DNA from: Pseudomonas fluorescens NCIMB 11764
GTDB lineage: Bacteria; Pseudomonadota; Gammaproteobacteria; Pseudomonadales; Pseudomonadaceae
NCBI RefSeq assembly: GCF_000293885.2
Contig: NZ_CP010945.1
Location: forward strand, 6,902,001 to 6,966,000
Direction: 5' to 3'
DNA length: 64,000 bases
Part shown: piece by piece, positions 8,804 through 18,694 of the stretch
How positions within the stretch are numbered: the stretch's first letter is position 1
Layout: each line of letters opens with the position of its first letter
Notes under the pieces: model-generated
The model's database searches: none
What the model saw: the letters and a program-made list of their open reading frames with translations, nothing else
What the model was told of the DNA's origin: nothing
Translations under genes and position numbers: made by a program

Positions 8804-9445
8804 TCAGGCCCGCACAAAAGGGTTGTCACGCATTTCATCGCCCAGGCGCGTGTCCGGCCCGTGCCCCGTCACCACTGTCGCGTCCTCATCAAGCGTATAC
8901 AGCCGTTGCTTGATCGAACGCACGATGGTCGCCTGATCGCCACCCCACAAATCCGTGCGCCCTACCCCGCGACGAAACAGCGTGTCACCGGCAATCAGCA
9001 GCTTGGCCTCTGAAAACCAGAAGCTCATGGACCCCGGCGTGTGACCGGGCGTATGCAATGCCACGCCGCAGCCGCAGGCCAGTTCTTCATCATCAGACAA
9101 CCAGCGATCGGGGGATGGAACCGGGGTATAAGGCACACCGAACATCTGGCATTGCATCTCCAGATTGTCCCAGAGGAACTGATCTTCCTTGTGCAGATGC
9201 AAGGTCGCGCCGGTTTTTTCCTTCAACTGACCGGAAGCCAGGAAATGATCCAGGTGCGCGTGGGTGTGAATGATGCTGACTACCTTCAGGCCCAAGGCGT
9301 CGAGCCGAGCCAGGATCAGCTCGTGATTACCACCCGGATCGACCACGATGGCCTTTTTCGTTACCGGATCGCCGATGATCGTGCAGTTGCACTGCAACGG
9401 GCCGACTGGGAAAGTTTCGCGGATGAGGGTCGGTAGTTGGGACAT
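8804..9445 (-). CDS. MBL-fold metallohydrolase (glyoxalase II-like, YcbL type)
   Basis: 213 residues from ATG 9445 (MSQLPTLIRETF). A GTG at 9487 would add 14 residues that do not look family-like. The metal-binding motif HTHAHLDH (60-67), then HTPGHTPGS, GDTLF and the late VTGHGP give the complete di-metal set. The small size and early QCNC segment fit the YcbL/GloB-related subfamily, which lacks the full glyoxalase II C-terminal domain. Probable hydrolase of thioesters such as lactoylglutathione; the substrate is inferred. Confidence 0.88.
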   Translation of the reverse strand: MSQLPTLIRETFPVGPLQCNCTIIGDPVTKKAIVVDPGGNHELILARLDALGLKVVSIIHTHAHLDHFLASGQLKEKTGATLHLHKEDQFLWDNLEMQCQMFGVPYTPVPSPDRWLSDDEELACGCGVALHTPGHTPGSMSFWFSEAKLLIAGDTLFRRGVGRTDLWGGDQATIVRSIKQRLYTLDEDATVVTGHGPDTRLGDEMRDNPFVRA

Positions 9446-9531
9446 CGGGGCATGCTCGATAAACAGGGACGGGGGATTTTCGCACACATTGGCATCCCGC
9501 CCTTTACCGCCATGTGTATCGACAAACGACG

Positions 9532-12270
9532 TCAGCCCAAAACGCCCAACGCCTTCGCCCGAGCCACCGCCTGCGTGCGACGCTCAACCCCGAGTTTGCT
9601 GTTGATGTGGCTGGCATGGGTTTTAACCGTGTGCAGGGAAATAAACAGCTGGTCGCTGATTTCCTGGTTCGAGCAGCCTTGGGCAATGAGTTTCAGAACT
9701 GACAGTTCCCGGGAGCTGAGCTGTTCGCAGGATTGTGAGGGTTCCGGGGCAATGCGTGCAGCGACAAGGGGGAGCCGTTCTGAAAGGCTCTGCGAAACCG
9801 CCGCTTTTGCGCAGTTCTGCAGCTGCTCGCGAACCCAGTCAGGATATCTGCTCAACAAACCGTCAAAAGGCTGCAACGCGCCGCCGCTGGCCGCTTCCAG
9901 GGACTGAGCGAAGGCTTGACGGGCTTCAGGCTCACGGTTGTGCGCAAGGAGCAGTTCGGTTTTCTGTGTCAGGGCCATCACACTGAGCAACTGCCGACCG
10001 GATTGCTGACCATGCTCGAGCAACGCGTTCAATCGCCCCTCGGCCAGCATCGGTTGCGCCTGAATGACCTCCAGCAAGGCCTGTTGCAACTCGATATGCA
10101 GCGGCAGTTGCGGATGGAATTCCGGAGGCGCCGCCGGCTTTTCGCCGTTGTAGGTCTGGCCCAGTCGCGCCAGCCAGGCCTCCGCCAGATCGGTACGGCC
10201 CTGAGCCAGCCAGAGCTCGCATTTGACCAGGGTGATCATCGCCAGGTAGTAGATCGGCGGTACGTCCCAGATGTGCATCAGCCGTTCGGCTTCGGCGAGT
10301 TCGGCAAACGCCTTGGCGAATTCACCGCTGCTGCCTTCGAGCCTGGCGATCACGCAGTGGCCGATCAGTACGCTGATGTCCCGGCAGGCACGAGCTTCAG
10401 TCAACCCCGCCTGCAAGCGCACCTGCGCCGCCTGCGGTTGCAGGCGCAGGGCCAGCAGAAACCCCTCGTACAAGGTCAGCCGGGCGCGTACGGCATAGAG
10501 TCGTTGCGGCGACAGACCTTGCAGTCGTTGCAGCCCTTGGCGCACCTCATCCAGCGAACGCAGGATTTCCCCTCGCGCCTGCAGCACCCGGGCGCGATCG
10601 TAATGGGCCAACGCTTCGAACAATGGATTACCCACCCGTTGCGCCAGCTCCAGGGAATCACGGTTCAGGCCGCGCGCCCGCCATAAGTCGCCGTCGGCAA
10701 TGGCCAGGTTGGACAGGGTTGAAAGGCACATCAGGCGCTGGCCGTAACGCTTGGACGGCAGACTCTCCAGCGCTTCGGTGCAATACAGCAGCGTCAATTC
10801 GCGATTGCCGCGACCGCGCGCAATGATCCCGCTCAAGGCCAGCCATTGCGCCAGCATGGACTTCTGCGCAGTGGCCGACGGCGCCGGCAGGAAGCGGCTC
10901 AGGTGACTGGCCAGCTCCTCGGCGGCATCCAGCTGACAGGCCAGCCCCAGCGCCCAGCTGTAGAGCACGATCAAGCGTGGCGTGCTGATCAGCAGGCTGT
11001 CGGGCAAGTCCATTTTCCAGCGCAGCAACATGCCGACGTTCTGTTCGGCCAGCAGTTGTTCTTCGGAAAGGTTCTGTACCAGGTTGGCCGCCACGTCCAG
11101 GTGCCCGGCGCGCAACGCCTGTTCCACCGCTTCATCGAGCAGGCCCTGGGCATTGAACCAGCGACAGGCGCGCAGGTGCAGGCTGGCCGCCGGCACCATT
11201 GCCTGACGGGTAGGCCGGGTGCGCAGCAGGTCGGAAAACAGGTGGTGATAACGATACCAGTGACCGTGTTCGTCCAGCGGTACCAGGAACACCTGATGCG
11301 CGAGCAGAAAACCCAGGATCTCGGCACTGTCATGCGCCTCGCGAACGGCGTCGCACAGTTCGCTGCAAAAACGCTCCTGAGGCGCTGTGTCATACAGAAA
11401 TGCCTGCACCTCGGCGGGCAGGCAATCGATGACTTCTTCGAGCAGGTAATCGCGAATCAGCCCTTCCCCACCGTGCAGGGACTGGGGCAACGCGCCTTCG
11501 GAGCCTGCTTCGGAAGCCGCCAGCAACCAGAAACGCAAGCCAGCGACCCAGCCCTCGCTGCGCTGGATCAGGCTCTCCAGCGCTTCGCCGCGCAGGGAGG
11601 TGCTGTGTCGATCGAGCAGGGTCAAGGCTTCGTCGTGGGTCAGGCGCAGATCCTGTTCATGCAATTCGAGCAATTGCCGCGACAGGCGCAGGCGTGCCAG
11701 ATGCCAGTCCGGACGCTGACGACTGGTGACCATCACCAGCAAGCCGTCGGGAAGATGATTGAGGAAAAATTGCAGGCAACGATCGAGCACCGGCCCCTGG
11801 GCCAGATGGTAATCATCGAGTACCAGCAGCAGTGGCGCCGTCGGCAACAAATGCACGGCCAACTCGTCGAGCAAACCGTCCAGCCATTCTTCGAAGGCAA
11901 ACGGCTGATGCCGCTGACGCATTTTCAACAGGCCCAGGGACTGCCTGCCCAATTGCGGGAAAAAATCCTGAAGGCCTTCGAGCAACCGCTCGAGAAATCG
12001 GCCGGGGTCGTTGTCTCGCGGACTCAACCCCAGCCACAGACTTTGCCAGTGAGCTGGCAGCCCTTGGCAGAACTCTACCGCCAGCGAACTCTTGCCAAAC
12101 CCCGCCGGTGCGCTGACCAGCAACAGCCTGCCACCAAGGCCGGCACTCAGACGCTCGCATAAACGAGGCCGCAGCACGTGCCCGTCAGGCAGCGGTGGCC
12201 GAAAGAAACGGCCGTCCAGTGTCGCGACGGCAACGCTTGCGGGGCCCGGGAGTGGGGACAGATCAGTCAT
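9532..12270 (-). CDS. MalT-type LuxR family transcriptional regulator
   Basis: 912 residues, the size of the MalT/LAL class. An N-terminal P-loop NTPase has Walker A APAGFGKSS (54-62) and the Walker B-like region LLLVLDDYH. A long helical TPR-like sensor region follows. The C-terminal LuxR helix-turn-helix (about 845-910) contains LSSRELSVLKLIAQG and HTVKTHASHINSKL. Such regulators switch on with ATP and an inducer. It lies next to DUF1329/DUF1302 and the acyl-CoA ligase and, as I recall for the P. putida PP_0763-PP_0767 region, is their likely regulator. Same strand, but a terminator (12384-12417) separates it from DUF1329. Confidence 0.88.
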   Translation of the reverse strand: MTDLSPLPGPASVAVATLDGRFFRPPLPDGHVLRPRLCERLSAGLGGRLLLVSAPAGFGKSSLAVEFCQGLPAHWQSLWLGLSPRDNDPGRFLERLLEGLQDFFPQLGRQSLGLLKMRQRHQPFAFEEWLDGLLDELAVHLLPTAPLLLVLDDYHLAQGPVLDRCLQFFLNHLPDGLLVMVTSRQRPDWHLARLRLSRQLLELHEQDLRLTHDEALTLLDRHSTSLRGEALESLIQRSEGWVAGLRFWLLAASEAGSEGALPQSLHGGEGLIRDYLLEEVIDCLPAEVQAFLYDTAPQERFCSELCDAVREAHDSAEILGFLLAHQVFLVPLDEHGHWYRYHHLFSDLLRTRPTRQAMVPAASLHLRACRWFNAQGLLDEAVEQALRAGHLDVAANLVQNLSEEQLLAEQNVGMLLRWKMDLPDSLLISTPRLIVLYSWALGLACQLDAAEELASHLSRFLPAPSATAQKSMLAQWLALSGIIARGRGNRELTLLYCTEALESLPSKRYGQRLMCLSTLSNLAIADGDLWRARGLNRDSLELAQRVGNPLFEALAHYDRARVLQARGEILRSLDEVRQGLQRLQGLSPQRLYAVRARLTLYEGFLLALRLQPQAAQVRLQAGLTEARACRDISVLIGHCVIARLEGSSGEFAKAFAELAEAERLMHIWDVPPIYYLAMITLVKCELWLAQGRTDLAEAWLARLGQTYNGEKPAAPPEFHPQLPLHIELQQALLEVIQAQPMLAEGRLNALLEHGQQSGRQLLSVMALTQKTELLLAHNREPEARQAFAQSLEAASGGALQPFDGLLSRYPDWVREQLQNCAKAAVSQSLSERLPLVAARIAPEPSQSCEQLSSRELSVLKLIAQGCSNQEISDQLFISLHTVKTHASHINSKLGVERRTQAVARAKALGVLG

Positions 12271-12383
12271 GGCCGGCTCTTGTTTGAAATGCTGTTGGCG
12301 GCGTTGCAGATGTCCGCAGACTAGCGGTAAACGAAGAGGTATTGAAGGTTATTGCTACAAATGGCTACAAAAAGTCTACACGC

Positions 12384-12417
12384 AAAAAAAAGCCCCGAAC
12401 CAGTCGGGGCTTTTTTT
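12384..12417 (-). terminator. Intrinsic terminator after DUF1329
   Basis: AGCCCCGA (12391-12398) pairs with TCGGGGCT (12404-12411), with A and T runs on either side. On the - strand it ends the DUF1302-DUF1329 transcript. Confidence 0.87.
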
Positions 12418-12445
12418 CGAGGATGCGGCCTCAGTTCAGTTCAGC

Positions 12446-13810
12446 TTATCGAACCCCGGACTGACGCAATGCCGCCGGAGTGAAGTCGCTGGTCGTGGCG
12501 GTGAAGCCGAAGTTATACGCCGACTTCTCTTCGTTCTTCATACCGAGTGCCAGGTAACGACCGGACTGCAGGTCGTACAGGGTTTCCAGGGTGTACCACG
12601 GCACTTGAACGTTGTAGTAGTTCTGGGAGTGAGCTTCCGCCACACGCCACAGTTGGTTACGACCGTCGTAGTGATCGATGACCGCTGCTTGCCAGGTGTC
12701 TTCGTCGATGTAGAAGTCACGCTTGGCGTAGATGTGACGCTGACCTTCCTTCAAGGTTGCCACGACATGCCAGACCCGACGCAGCTCGTAACGAGCCAGG
12801 TCCTGGTTGATGTGACCGGCCTTGATGATGTCGCTGTACTTCAGCTTCGGATCGTCGAGTTTGTAGCTGTCGGAGGCGATGTACATCTCCTTCTTGCCTT
12901 CGAGTTTCCAGTCGTAACGATCCGGGGCACCGTTGTACATATCCAGGTTGTCAGAGGTACGCAAGCCGTCTGCCGCAGTACCCGGCCCGTCATAGGACAC
13001 TTGTGGCGCACGACGCACGCGACGTTGACCGGCGTTGTAGACCCACGCCGAACGAGGTTCCGCAACCTGGTCGAGGGTTTCGTGCACCAGCAGCACACCA
13101 CCGGCCAGACGCGCCGGCGCGGTCACTTCCTGCTTGAAGTAGAACAGGATGTTGCCCGGGTTCGCCGGATCGTAATCCTTCATCTTGTCGCGGAACACGA
13201 ACTGGTCCTGGAAGTACACCAGACTGTACGAACCGTTCGGCTGCGGCGTGGCCTGAGTCACCAGACGGGTCACGCTGCCACCGCGGTAGCGGGTGATGTG
13301 GTTCCAGATAACCTCGATGCCGGTCTTTGGAATCGGGAACGGTACGGCTGTCTCGAAGTTTTTCAGCCCGTTGCCGCCGGACACCAGTTCCGTGGCAGTG
13401 GCGTTTTTCTTGATGGCCGCGAACACGTCATCCGGCACGGTCGCGCCGCGATGGGACGGGTAGACCGGCATCTTGAAGGTTTCCGGGTAGCGCTTGAACA
13501 TCGCGTACTGGCCCGGAGCAAGCTTGTCCTTGTACTGGTCGACGTTTTGCGCCGTGATGGTGAACAGCGGTTTTTCACTGGCGTACGGGTCGGACAGGAA
13601 ACCCTTGCTGTCGACAGCGCCAGCGTTTTTCGGCAACGGCTTCCAGGCCGGAATCGAACCGTCGGCATTGCCGGCCATCTCGGCGCCCATCGGCGTCAGA
13701 CTCTTGCCCAGCTTGTCCGCTTCGGCCGCAGGGACCGCTGCCATGACGCTGGTCGCCAGCAGCGTTAGCCCCAGAAATCCAGCGTGGAACAGACTCTTTG
13801 TTGTTTTCAT
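12446..13810 (-). CDS. DUF1329 domain secreted protein
   Basis: 454 residues with a Sec signal peptide (MKTTKSLFHAGFLGLTLLATSVMA, cleavage near A24), so periplasmic or outer-membrane associated. DUF1329 proteins have a LolA-like lipid-binding fold (family knowledge) and are almost always encoded beside a DUF1302 protein, as here, 28 bases downstream of it. In P. putida the pair has been linked by mutant fitness to growth on esters or alcohols (from memory). Likely role: carrying or processing a hydrophobic substrate at the outer membrane. The exact function is unknown. Confidence 0.88.
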   Translation of the reverse strand: MKTTKSLFHAGFLGLTLLATSVMAAVPAAEADKLGKSLTPMGAEMAGNADGSIPAWKPLPKNAGAVDSKGFLSDPYASEKPLFTITAQNVDQYKDKLAPGQYAMFKRYPETFKMPVYPSHRGATVPDDVFAAIKKNATATELVSGGNGLKNFETAVPFPIPKTGIEVIWNHITRYRGGSVTRLVTQATPQPNGSYSLVYFQDQFVFRDKMKDYDPANPGNILFYFKQEVTAPARLAGGVLLVHETLDQVAEPRSAWVYNAGQRRVRRAPQVSYDGPGTAADGLRTSDNLDMYNGAPDRYDWKLEGKKEMYIASDSYKLDDPKLKYSDIIKAGHINQDLARYELRRVWHVVATLKEGQRHIYAKRDFYIDEDTWQAAVIDHYDGRNQLWRVAEAHSQNYYNVQVPWYTLETLYDLQSGRYLALGMKNEEKSAYNFGFTATTSDFTPAALRQSGVR

Positions 13811-13838
13811 AGGTGTGTTCGTCCTGAAAATGCAGTGC

Positions 13839-15785
13839 TTAGAAGTTCACGCCGAAGCTGAGCGCAACGAAGTCGCGGTCATCCACAGTGGTGTACTTGC
13901 CGTCAAAGAAGTTGGTGTACGCCAGGGACGCGGTGTAGGTGTTCTGGTACTCGGCGTCGAGACCCAGGCTGACCGCTTTGCGACCTTCCTCGAAGTTGCC
14001 GCCAGGACCTGGCGAGTAACCGTCCACGTCATGGGACCAGGCAATGTTCGGCTTGAGGTTTACACCGGCGAACACGCTGTTGTAGTCCCAAATGGCACGA
14101 GCACGATAACCCCAGGAATCTGTGGTGGTGAAACCATCGTTTTCGCAGTAGCGATTGACGTTGTTTTGTGGTCCGCCCGCCAGGGTGCCGGTGTTCAATG
14201 TCTGGCACTGACCACCTGGCAATGGACCAGGGCCGTAGCTCGGGTCACGACCGTAACGCGCTTTCGACGTGCTTTCCAGGCCGCCGACGTGGGTCCAGCC
14301 AACCTCGCCAACCAGGGTCAGGCGCTCGGCACCCATCACCTGATCAAAGAAGTGCGTGAAGGTAGTCTGGAGCTGAGTGACTTCCTTGCGGCGATAGCCA
14401 TGTTGATCCTCTCCCGGACGTCCTTGCAGCACGGAAACGTTAGGGTTCAATGGCGTCAGGCCGGAATACAGAATGTCGGTGGTGTTGAGTTGCACCGGCG
14501 CGTTCGGACGGTAGCTGACTTCACCACTCCACGCCGTACCGGTAGGCAACGTGGTGGAGAAGCTCAAGCCATACAGGCGAATGTCTTCAGGGTACTCGAC
14601 GAAATAGCTGGAGTTCCCCACCACTTGGAACGGCAGTAATTGTGCAGCCAGACCCGTCTGCCCCCCCACAATGGCGCCCGGAATACCCGCGCCAACCAGT
14701 GCGCCACCCAGAGCTTGCGCGCTGTAAGCACTGGCCGGAGCGCCTTTGCCGCTGAAGATCGGCGCACGGCTGTGGTAGTTCATGAAATAGCCACCGAACT
14801 CGGTGTCCAGCGGTTCGAACATGTATTTGAAGGACACGCCGAACTGACCGCTGTCGCGTGCATCACGATCCGGACCGCGACGGACGACGGCACCTTCATC
14901 CGGGTTGCCCCAGGTCACGCCCCGGGCAGACAGGGTGTTGATCGCAGCATTACGAAACCCCGCCGGCAGCCCCGCGGCCGCCAATGAGCTATTGAGCCCG
15001 TTACGAGTCCGCAGCACGGCCAGGTTTTGGTCGCAGCCATCCGAAATCACGTCCGGTTGCGAGAAGAACGTGCCGCAGTTGTCGGTAACAGTCTGGTCCC
15101 ATTCCAGTTGATAGAACGCTTCGGTCGACAGGTTCTCGGTCAGGCTTTGGGACACGTAGAACATGTTGACCGGGATCAGGCCTTCCTTGATCTCGGCACC
15201 TGGACGGCGGAACGCGGAAACGTCGATCGGGTTGATCGAGTTGATGCCGCCGCCGATGAACGTACTCTCACCCCAGCTCACGACCTGCTTGCCCAGACGC
15301 ACGGAACCCGGCTCATCGGCAATCGAGTAGTTGTGGTAGATGAAGGCGTCGAGAATTTGCCCGCCGGAGGACTTGGCGCCTTCCTTGCGGTTGCTGTCGC
15401 TGATGTCCTTGAACGGACGGTCTTCGTCCTTGAGTTCGAAGTCATACCAGTATTTGCCCCGGACGAAAATGCCGGTGTCGCCATATTTCAATTCAAGATC
15501 ATGGATGCCTTTGAAGATCTTCGAGAAGGTTTCCCCGCTCTTGAAGTTCAAGTGACCGTCATCGGAGGTCTGGGACAGGCCGCGACCGCCGTTGTTGACG
15601 CCGATGAGGTTCTTGTTGGCGCTTTCGGTAGACCAACTGGCACCAATCGACAGGGATGAGTCGAACTGACCTTCGATTTCACCAACGTTGAAACTGACGC
15701 CGAATGCGGGCCCGGCGAGCGAAGAGGCAAGACTGACAGCCAGGGGCAGTTTAGCCCGGCGCCAGAACTGGTTTACTGATGTCAT
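13839..15785 (-). CDS. DUF1302 outer-membrane beta-barrel protein
   Basis: 648 residues from ATG 15785 (MTSVNQFWRRAKL) with GGAG upstream; the frame continues to 16025 without protein-like sequence. A Sec signal (about 1-32) is followed by many short amphipathic strands and a C-terminal Phe (SFGVNF), the usual signal for BAM-dependent insertion. DUF1302 barrels pair with DUF1329 proteins and often with RND lipid exporters or esterases. First gene of a two-gene operon. Probable pore or surface platform for a hydrophobic compound; the substrate is not known. Confidence 0.87.
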   Translation of the reverse strand: MTSVNQFWRRAKLPLAVSLASSLAGPAFGVSFNVGEIEGQFDSSLSIGASWSTESANKNLIGVNNGGRGLSQTSDDGHLNFKSGETFSKIFKGIHDLELKYGDTGIFVRGKYWYDFELKDEDRPFKDISDSNRKEGAKSSGGQILDAFIYHNYSIADEPGSVRLGKQVVSWGESTFIGGGINSINPIDVSAFRRPGAEIKEGLIPVNMFYVSQSLTENLSTEAFYQLEWDQTVTDNCGTFFSQPDVISDGCDQNLAVLRTRNGLNSSLAAAGLPAGFRNAAINTLSARGVTWGNPDEGAVVRRGPDRDARDSGQFGVSFKYMFEPLDTEFGGYFMNYHSRAPIFSGKGAPASAYSAQALGGALVGAGIPGAIVGGQTGLAAQLLPFQVVGNSSYFVEYPEDIRLYGLSFSTTLPTGTAWSGEVSYRPNAPVQLNTTDILYSGLTPLNPNVSVLQGRPGEDQHGYRRKEVTQLQTTFTHFFDQVMGAERLTLVGEVGWTHVGGLESTSKARYGRDPSYGPGPLPGGQCQTLNTGTLAGGPQNNVNRYCENDGFTTTDSWGYRARAIWDYNSVFAGVNLKPNIAWSHDVDGYSPGPGGNFEEGRKAVSLGLDAEYQNTYTASLAYTNFFDGKYTTVDDRDFVALSFGVNF

Positions 15786-16068
15786 CGACGCTACTCCATG
15801 TGCATTATTGTTATGGCAGTGAGTACTTTTAAAAACGCTGTGGATGACCGGGGGCCAAGGCCTCCCGAAATCATTCCAAAGTTGCATCGCCCCGTTTTGT
15901 GCGTGTGCCCCGTTCTTAAAAATCCTTGAGCGGACTATAGCCAGCAGGTAGTACTGCTTGATCCCTCTAAAGTGTGATTTGCAGCTGCCAGCCACTCTGG
16001 AACAGTCCTTTCGCCAGACCGACACCTGTCGGCACGGGAAGGATGGCTGAAAATTCGGATTTCACAAG

Positions 16069-16084
16069 CCAAGCGCTTGCTTGG
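16069..16084. promoter_or_regulatory. Perfect inverted repeat, candidate operator
   Basis: CCAAGC-GCTT-GCTTGG, a 6-bp perfect inverted repeat in the 337-bp gap upstream of the DUF1302 operon. Its form suits a dimeric TetR-type repressor; no such repressor is encoded nearby. The rest of the gap (15786-16122) holds a hairpin behind the acyl-CoA ligase (GGCGTGCCC 16092-16100 with GGGGCACGCC 16105-16114, no T run). I see no other gene in it. Confidence 0.35.
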
Positions 16085-16122
16085 TGGGGCTGGCGTGCCC
16101 TTTTGGGGCACGCCGGAAGACG

Positions 16123-17805
16123 CTAAAGCGTCGAGAGGAAGGTGCTGTTGTTGGCTTGCCATTCGGTGATGTCGACGCGGATGCGTTTCTTGTCGAGCTT
16201 GCCGACGCTGGTCTTGGGAATTTCAGTAACAAGGGCGATCTGACTAGGGATAGCCCACTTGCTCAGGTGCCCCAGCTCCACAAACGGCTTGAGGTGTTCT
16301 TTGAGTTCTTTGGCCCCGATTGCATGGCCCTCGCGGATCACCAGCAGGGCAAACGGGCGCTCGCCCCACTGCGGATCGGCAATGCCCACCACTGCTACTT
16401 CGCGTACCGCTGCGTGGCGACTGATCAGGTCTTCGAGGTCCAGGGAGGAAATCCATTCGCCACCGGTCTTGATCACGTCCTTGATCCGGTCGCGAATATC
16501 GATCACGCCCATGCTGTCCAGCGTCGCCACGTCTCCGGTGTGCAGCCAGCCGCCAGCCCAGAGCTCGGCGCCCTTTTGCGGCTCATTGAAATAACCTTCG
16601 GTGAGCCACGGCGCGCGCAGCACCAGTTCGCCCTGAGTCTCGCCATCGGCAGGCAGGAAGTTGCCATCGGTGTCGACGATCGCCGCCTCCACCAAAGGTC
16701 CCGGCACGCCGGCCTTGATTCGATACGTGGTGCGCTCGTCTTCGGTGCCGGCCATCAACTCGTCATTGAGGTGCGCGCACGAAACCAGTGGCCCGGTTTC
16801 CGACATGCCGTAAGCGGCGGTCAGCTGAATGCCCTTGGCCTTGGCCGCTTCGTACAACGCACGATTCAACGCGCTGCCGCCGATGACGATTTTCCAGCCA
16901 GCGAAATCCGTGCCTTGCGCAGCCTTGGCATTCAGGACCATTTGCAGGATGGTCGGGACGCAGTGCGAAAAGGTGACCTTTTCCTTGCGCCACAGCTCCA
17001 CCAGGTATTCCGGATCGTAGCGCCCCGGATAAACCTGCTTGAGCCCGAGCATCGTCGCCACATATGGCAAACCCCAGGCGTGCACATGGAACATCGGAGT
17101 GATCGGCATGTACACGTCGTTAGTGCCCAACAGCCGCACGCTGTCGATGGCGCCCATGATGGTCGACACACCCATGGTGTGCAGCACCAGTTGCCGATGG
17201 GTGAAATACACGCCCTTGGGATTGCCGGTGGTGCCGGTGGTGTAGAACGTGGTCGCAACCGAGTTCTCGTCGAAATCCTGGAAGTCGTAGTGCGTGCTCG
17301 CGTCCGCCAGCAATTGCTCGTATTCGCCGACGAGGTTCGGCAAGTCGGCGGTTTTTTCCGGCAGATCGGTCAGCAGCAGGGTTTTTTCCACCGTGGTCAG
17401 GTGACCGGCAATCGCGTTGTACAGCCCGACGAACTCGCTGTTGACCAGCACGAAGCGGTCTTCGGCGTGGTTCATGGTGTAGAGAATCTGTTCCGGCGAC
17501 AGGCGCACATTGATGGTGTGGATCACCGCGCCGATCATCGGGATGGCAAACATGCATTCCAGGTAGCGATGGCTGTCCCAGTCCATCACCGCCACGGTAT
17601 CGCCGGCCTTGACGCCGGCTGCCGTCAGTACGTTGGCCAGGCGTGCGACCCGTTCGATCAGGGTCGGATAGCTGTAGCGCAACTGATCGCGGTAGATGAT
17701 CTCGCGGGTTTTCTCATAGCGCGCGCCAGACATCAGCAGCCGTTTGATCAGCAACGGGTACTGGTAAGCGCCTTCGGCTGGGGGGATAACGCGAGTCTGC
17801 AACAT
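16123..17805 (-). CDS. Medium/long-chain fatty acyl-CoA ligase (AMP-forming)
   Basis: 560 residues from ATG 17805, preceded by AAAAGGGA. The 45-residue in-frame upstream extension is not protein-like. The AMP-binding P-loop is TTGTTGNPKG (189-198), with later signatures GMSETGP and GWLHTGDVA and the C-terminal lysine segment KTSVGKLDKKR. It forms acyl-AMP, then acyl-CoA. In P. putida the gene beside DUF1302/DUF1329 (PP_0763 as I recall) activates medium-chain and 3-hydroxy fatty acids, so here it may charge acids released at the outer membrane by its neighbours. Confidence 0.9.
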   Translation of the reverse strand: MLQTRVIPPAEGAYQYPLLIKRLLMSGARYEKTREIIYRDQLRYSYPTLIERVARLANVLTAAGVKAGDTVAVMDWDSHRYLECMFAIPMIGAVIHTINVRLSPEQILYTMNHAEDRFVLVNSEFVGLYNAIAGHLTTVEKTLLLTDLPEKTADLPNLVGEYEQLLADASTHYDFQDFDENSVATTFYTTGTTGNPKGVYFTHRQLVLHTMGVSTIMGAIDSVRLLGTNDVYMPITPMFHVHAWGLPYVATMLGLKQVYPGRYDPEYLVELWRKEKVTFSHCVPTILQMVLNAKAAQGTDFAGWKIVIGGSALNRALYEAAKAKGIQLTAAYGMSETGPLVSCAHLNDELMAGTEDERTTYRIKAGVPGPLVEAAIVDTDGNFLPADGETQGELVLRAPWLTEGYFNEPQKGAELWAGGWLHTGDVATLDSMGVIDIRDRIKDVIKTGGEWISSLDLEDLISRHAAVREVAVVGIADPQWGERPFALLVIREGHAIGAKELKEHLKPFVELGHLSKWAIPSQIALVTEIPKTSVGKLDKKRIRVDITEWQANNSTFLSTL

Positions 17806-17946
17806 AAGAATCCCTTTTCTGACTGCACGGTCGTGACTGAAAGTAAGCACTCTAGTGCCCTTCCATGACAACCAAATCAGCCGAAGGAATGATTTGCAAC
17901 ATCCAGCAAATGCTAGCGTTGCGCCAGCACTCAACTGCAATCCGGT

Positions 17947-17979
17947 CCTGTAGGAGCTGCCGAAGACTGCGCCTACAGG
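17947..17979. repeat. Single REP-like hairpin
   Basis: CCTGTAGG (17947-17954) and CCTACAGG (17972-17979) form an inverted repeat around AGCTGCCGAAGACTGCG-like sequence, a degenerate member of family B. It lies between converging promoter and gene end. Confidence 0.55.
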
Positions 17980-17992
17980 GGTTATCGTGCGA

Positions 17993-18622
17993 TCAATGCA
18001 TCTCGGTAAAGGCCAGTTTCACGCCAATGGCGATCAGCACCGCGCCCATGGTCCGGTCGAACCAGTGACCCATGCGGGCGAAACCGGCGCGCACGCGTTG
18101 CTGACTGAACAGCATCGCCACCAGGCAGAACCACAGAGCCGTCGCCGCCGCGAGGTAAATCCCGTAGCCCGCCTGCACCGACAGCGGTGTATGCGGATTG
18201 ATCACCACGGTGAACAACGACAGAAAAAACAACGTGGCCTTGGGGTTCAGACCATTGGTCACGAAACCCGAGGTGAAGGCGCCGCGAGCGGTGCGCTCAC
18301 CCGCTTCCTGGTGCAGGTCGTCGGCCACCGGTCTGGCCGGTTGCGCACGCAAGGCCTTGAAGCCGATGTACAGCAGGTAAGCGGCGGCGGCCCATTTCAA
18401 GGCGTTGAACAGCACAATCGACTGGGACACGATCAGGCCGATGCCGAGCAACGAATAGCCGACGTGCAGGAAAATCGCCGTACCGACGCCCAGCGCGGTC
18501 CAGGTGCCGGCGCGACGACCGTGGGTCACGCTCTCACGCACCACCACGGCAAAGTCCGGGCCGGGGCTGGCTACGGCCAGCAAGTGAATGAGGGCAACGG
18601 TCAAGAACTCGGTCCAGTACAT
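17993..18622 (-). CDS. LysE/RhtB family amino-acid exporter
   Basis: 209 residues with about six hydrophobic helices. The N-terminal signature LLAVASPGPDFAVVVRES and the mid-chain GFVTNGLNPKATLFFLSLF are diagnostic of RhtB/RhtC-type exporters of homoserine, threonine or other amino acids. It acts in the inner membrane using proton antiport. A monocistronic unit. The substrate cannot be predicted from sequence. Confidence 0.9.
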   Translation of the reverse strand: MYWTEFLTVALIHLLAVASPGPDFAVVVRESVTHGRRAGTWTALGVGTAIFLHVGYSLLGIGLIVSQSIVLFNALKWAAAAYLLYIGFKALRAQPARPVADDLHQEAGERTARGAFTSGFVTNGLNPKATLFFLSLFTVVINPHTPLSVQAGYGIYLAAATALWFCLVAMLFSQQRVRAGFARMGHWFDRTMGAVLIAIGVKLAFTEMH

Positions 18623-18694
18623 GGGGGCTCCTATAGGGCAGGCCGATCAATAAAAATTTTCAAGGTGAACTCACCTTTTTGCCATCTTCAATTT

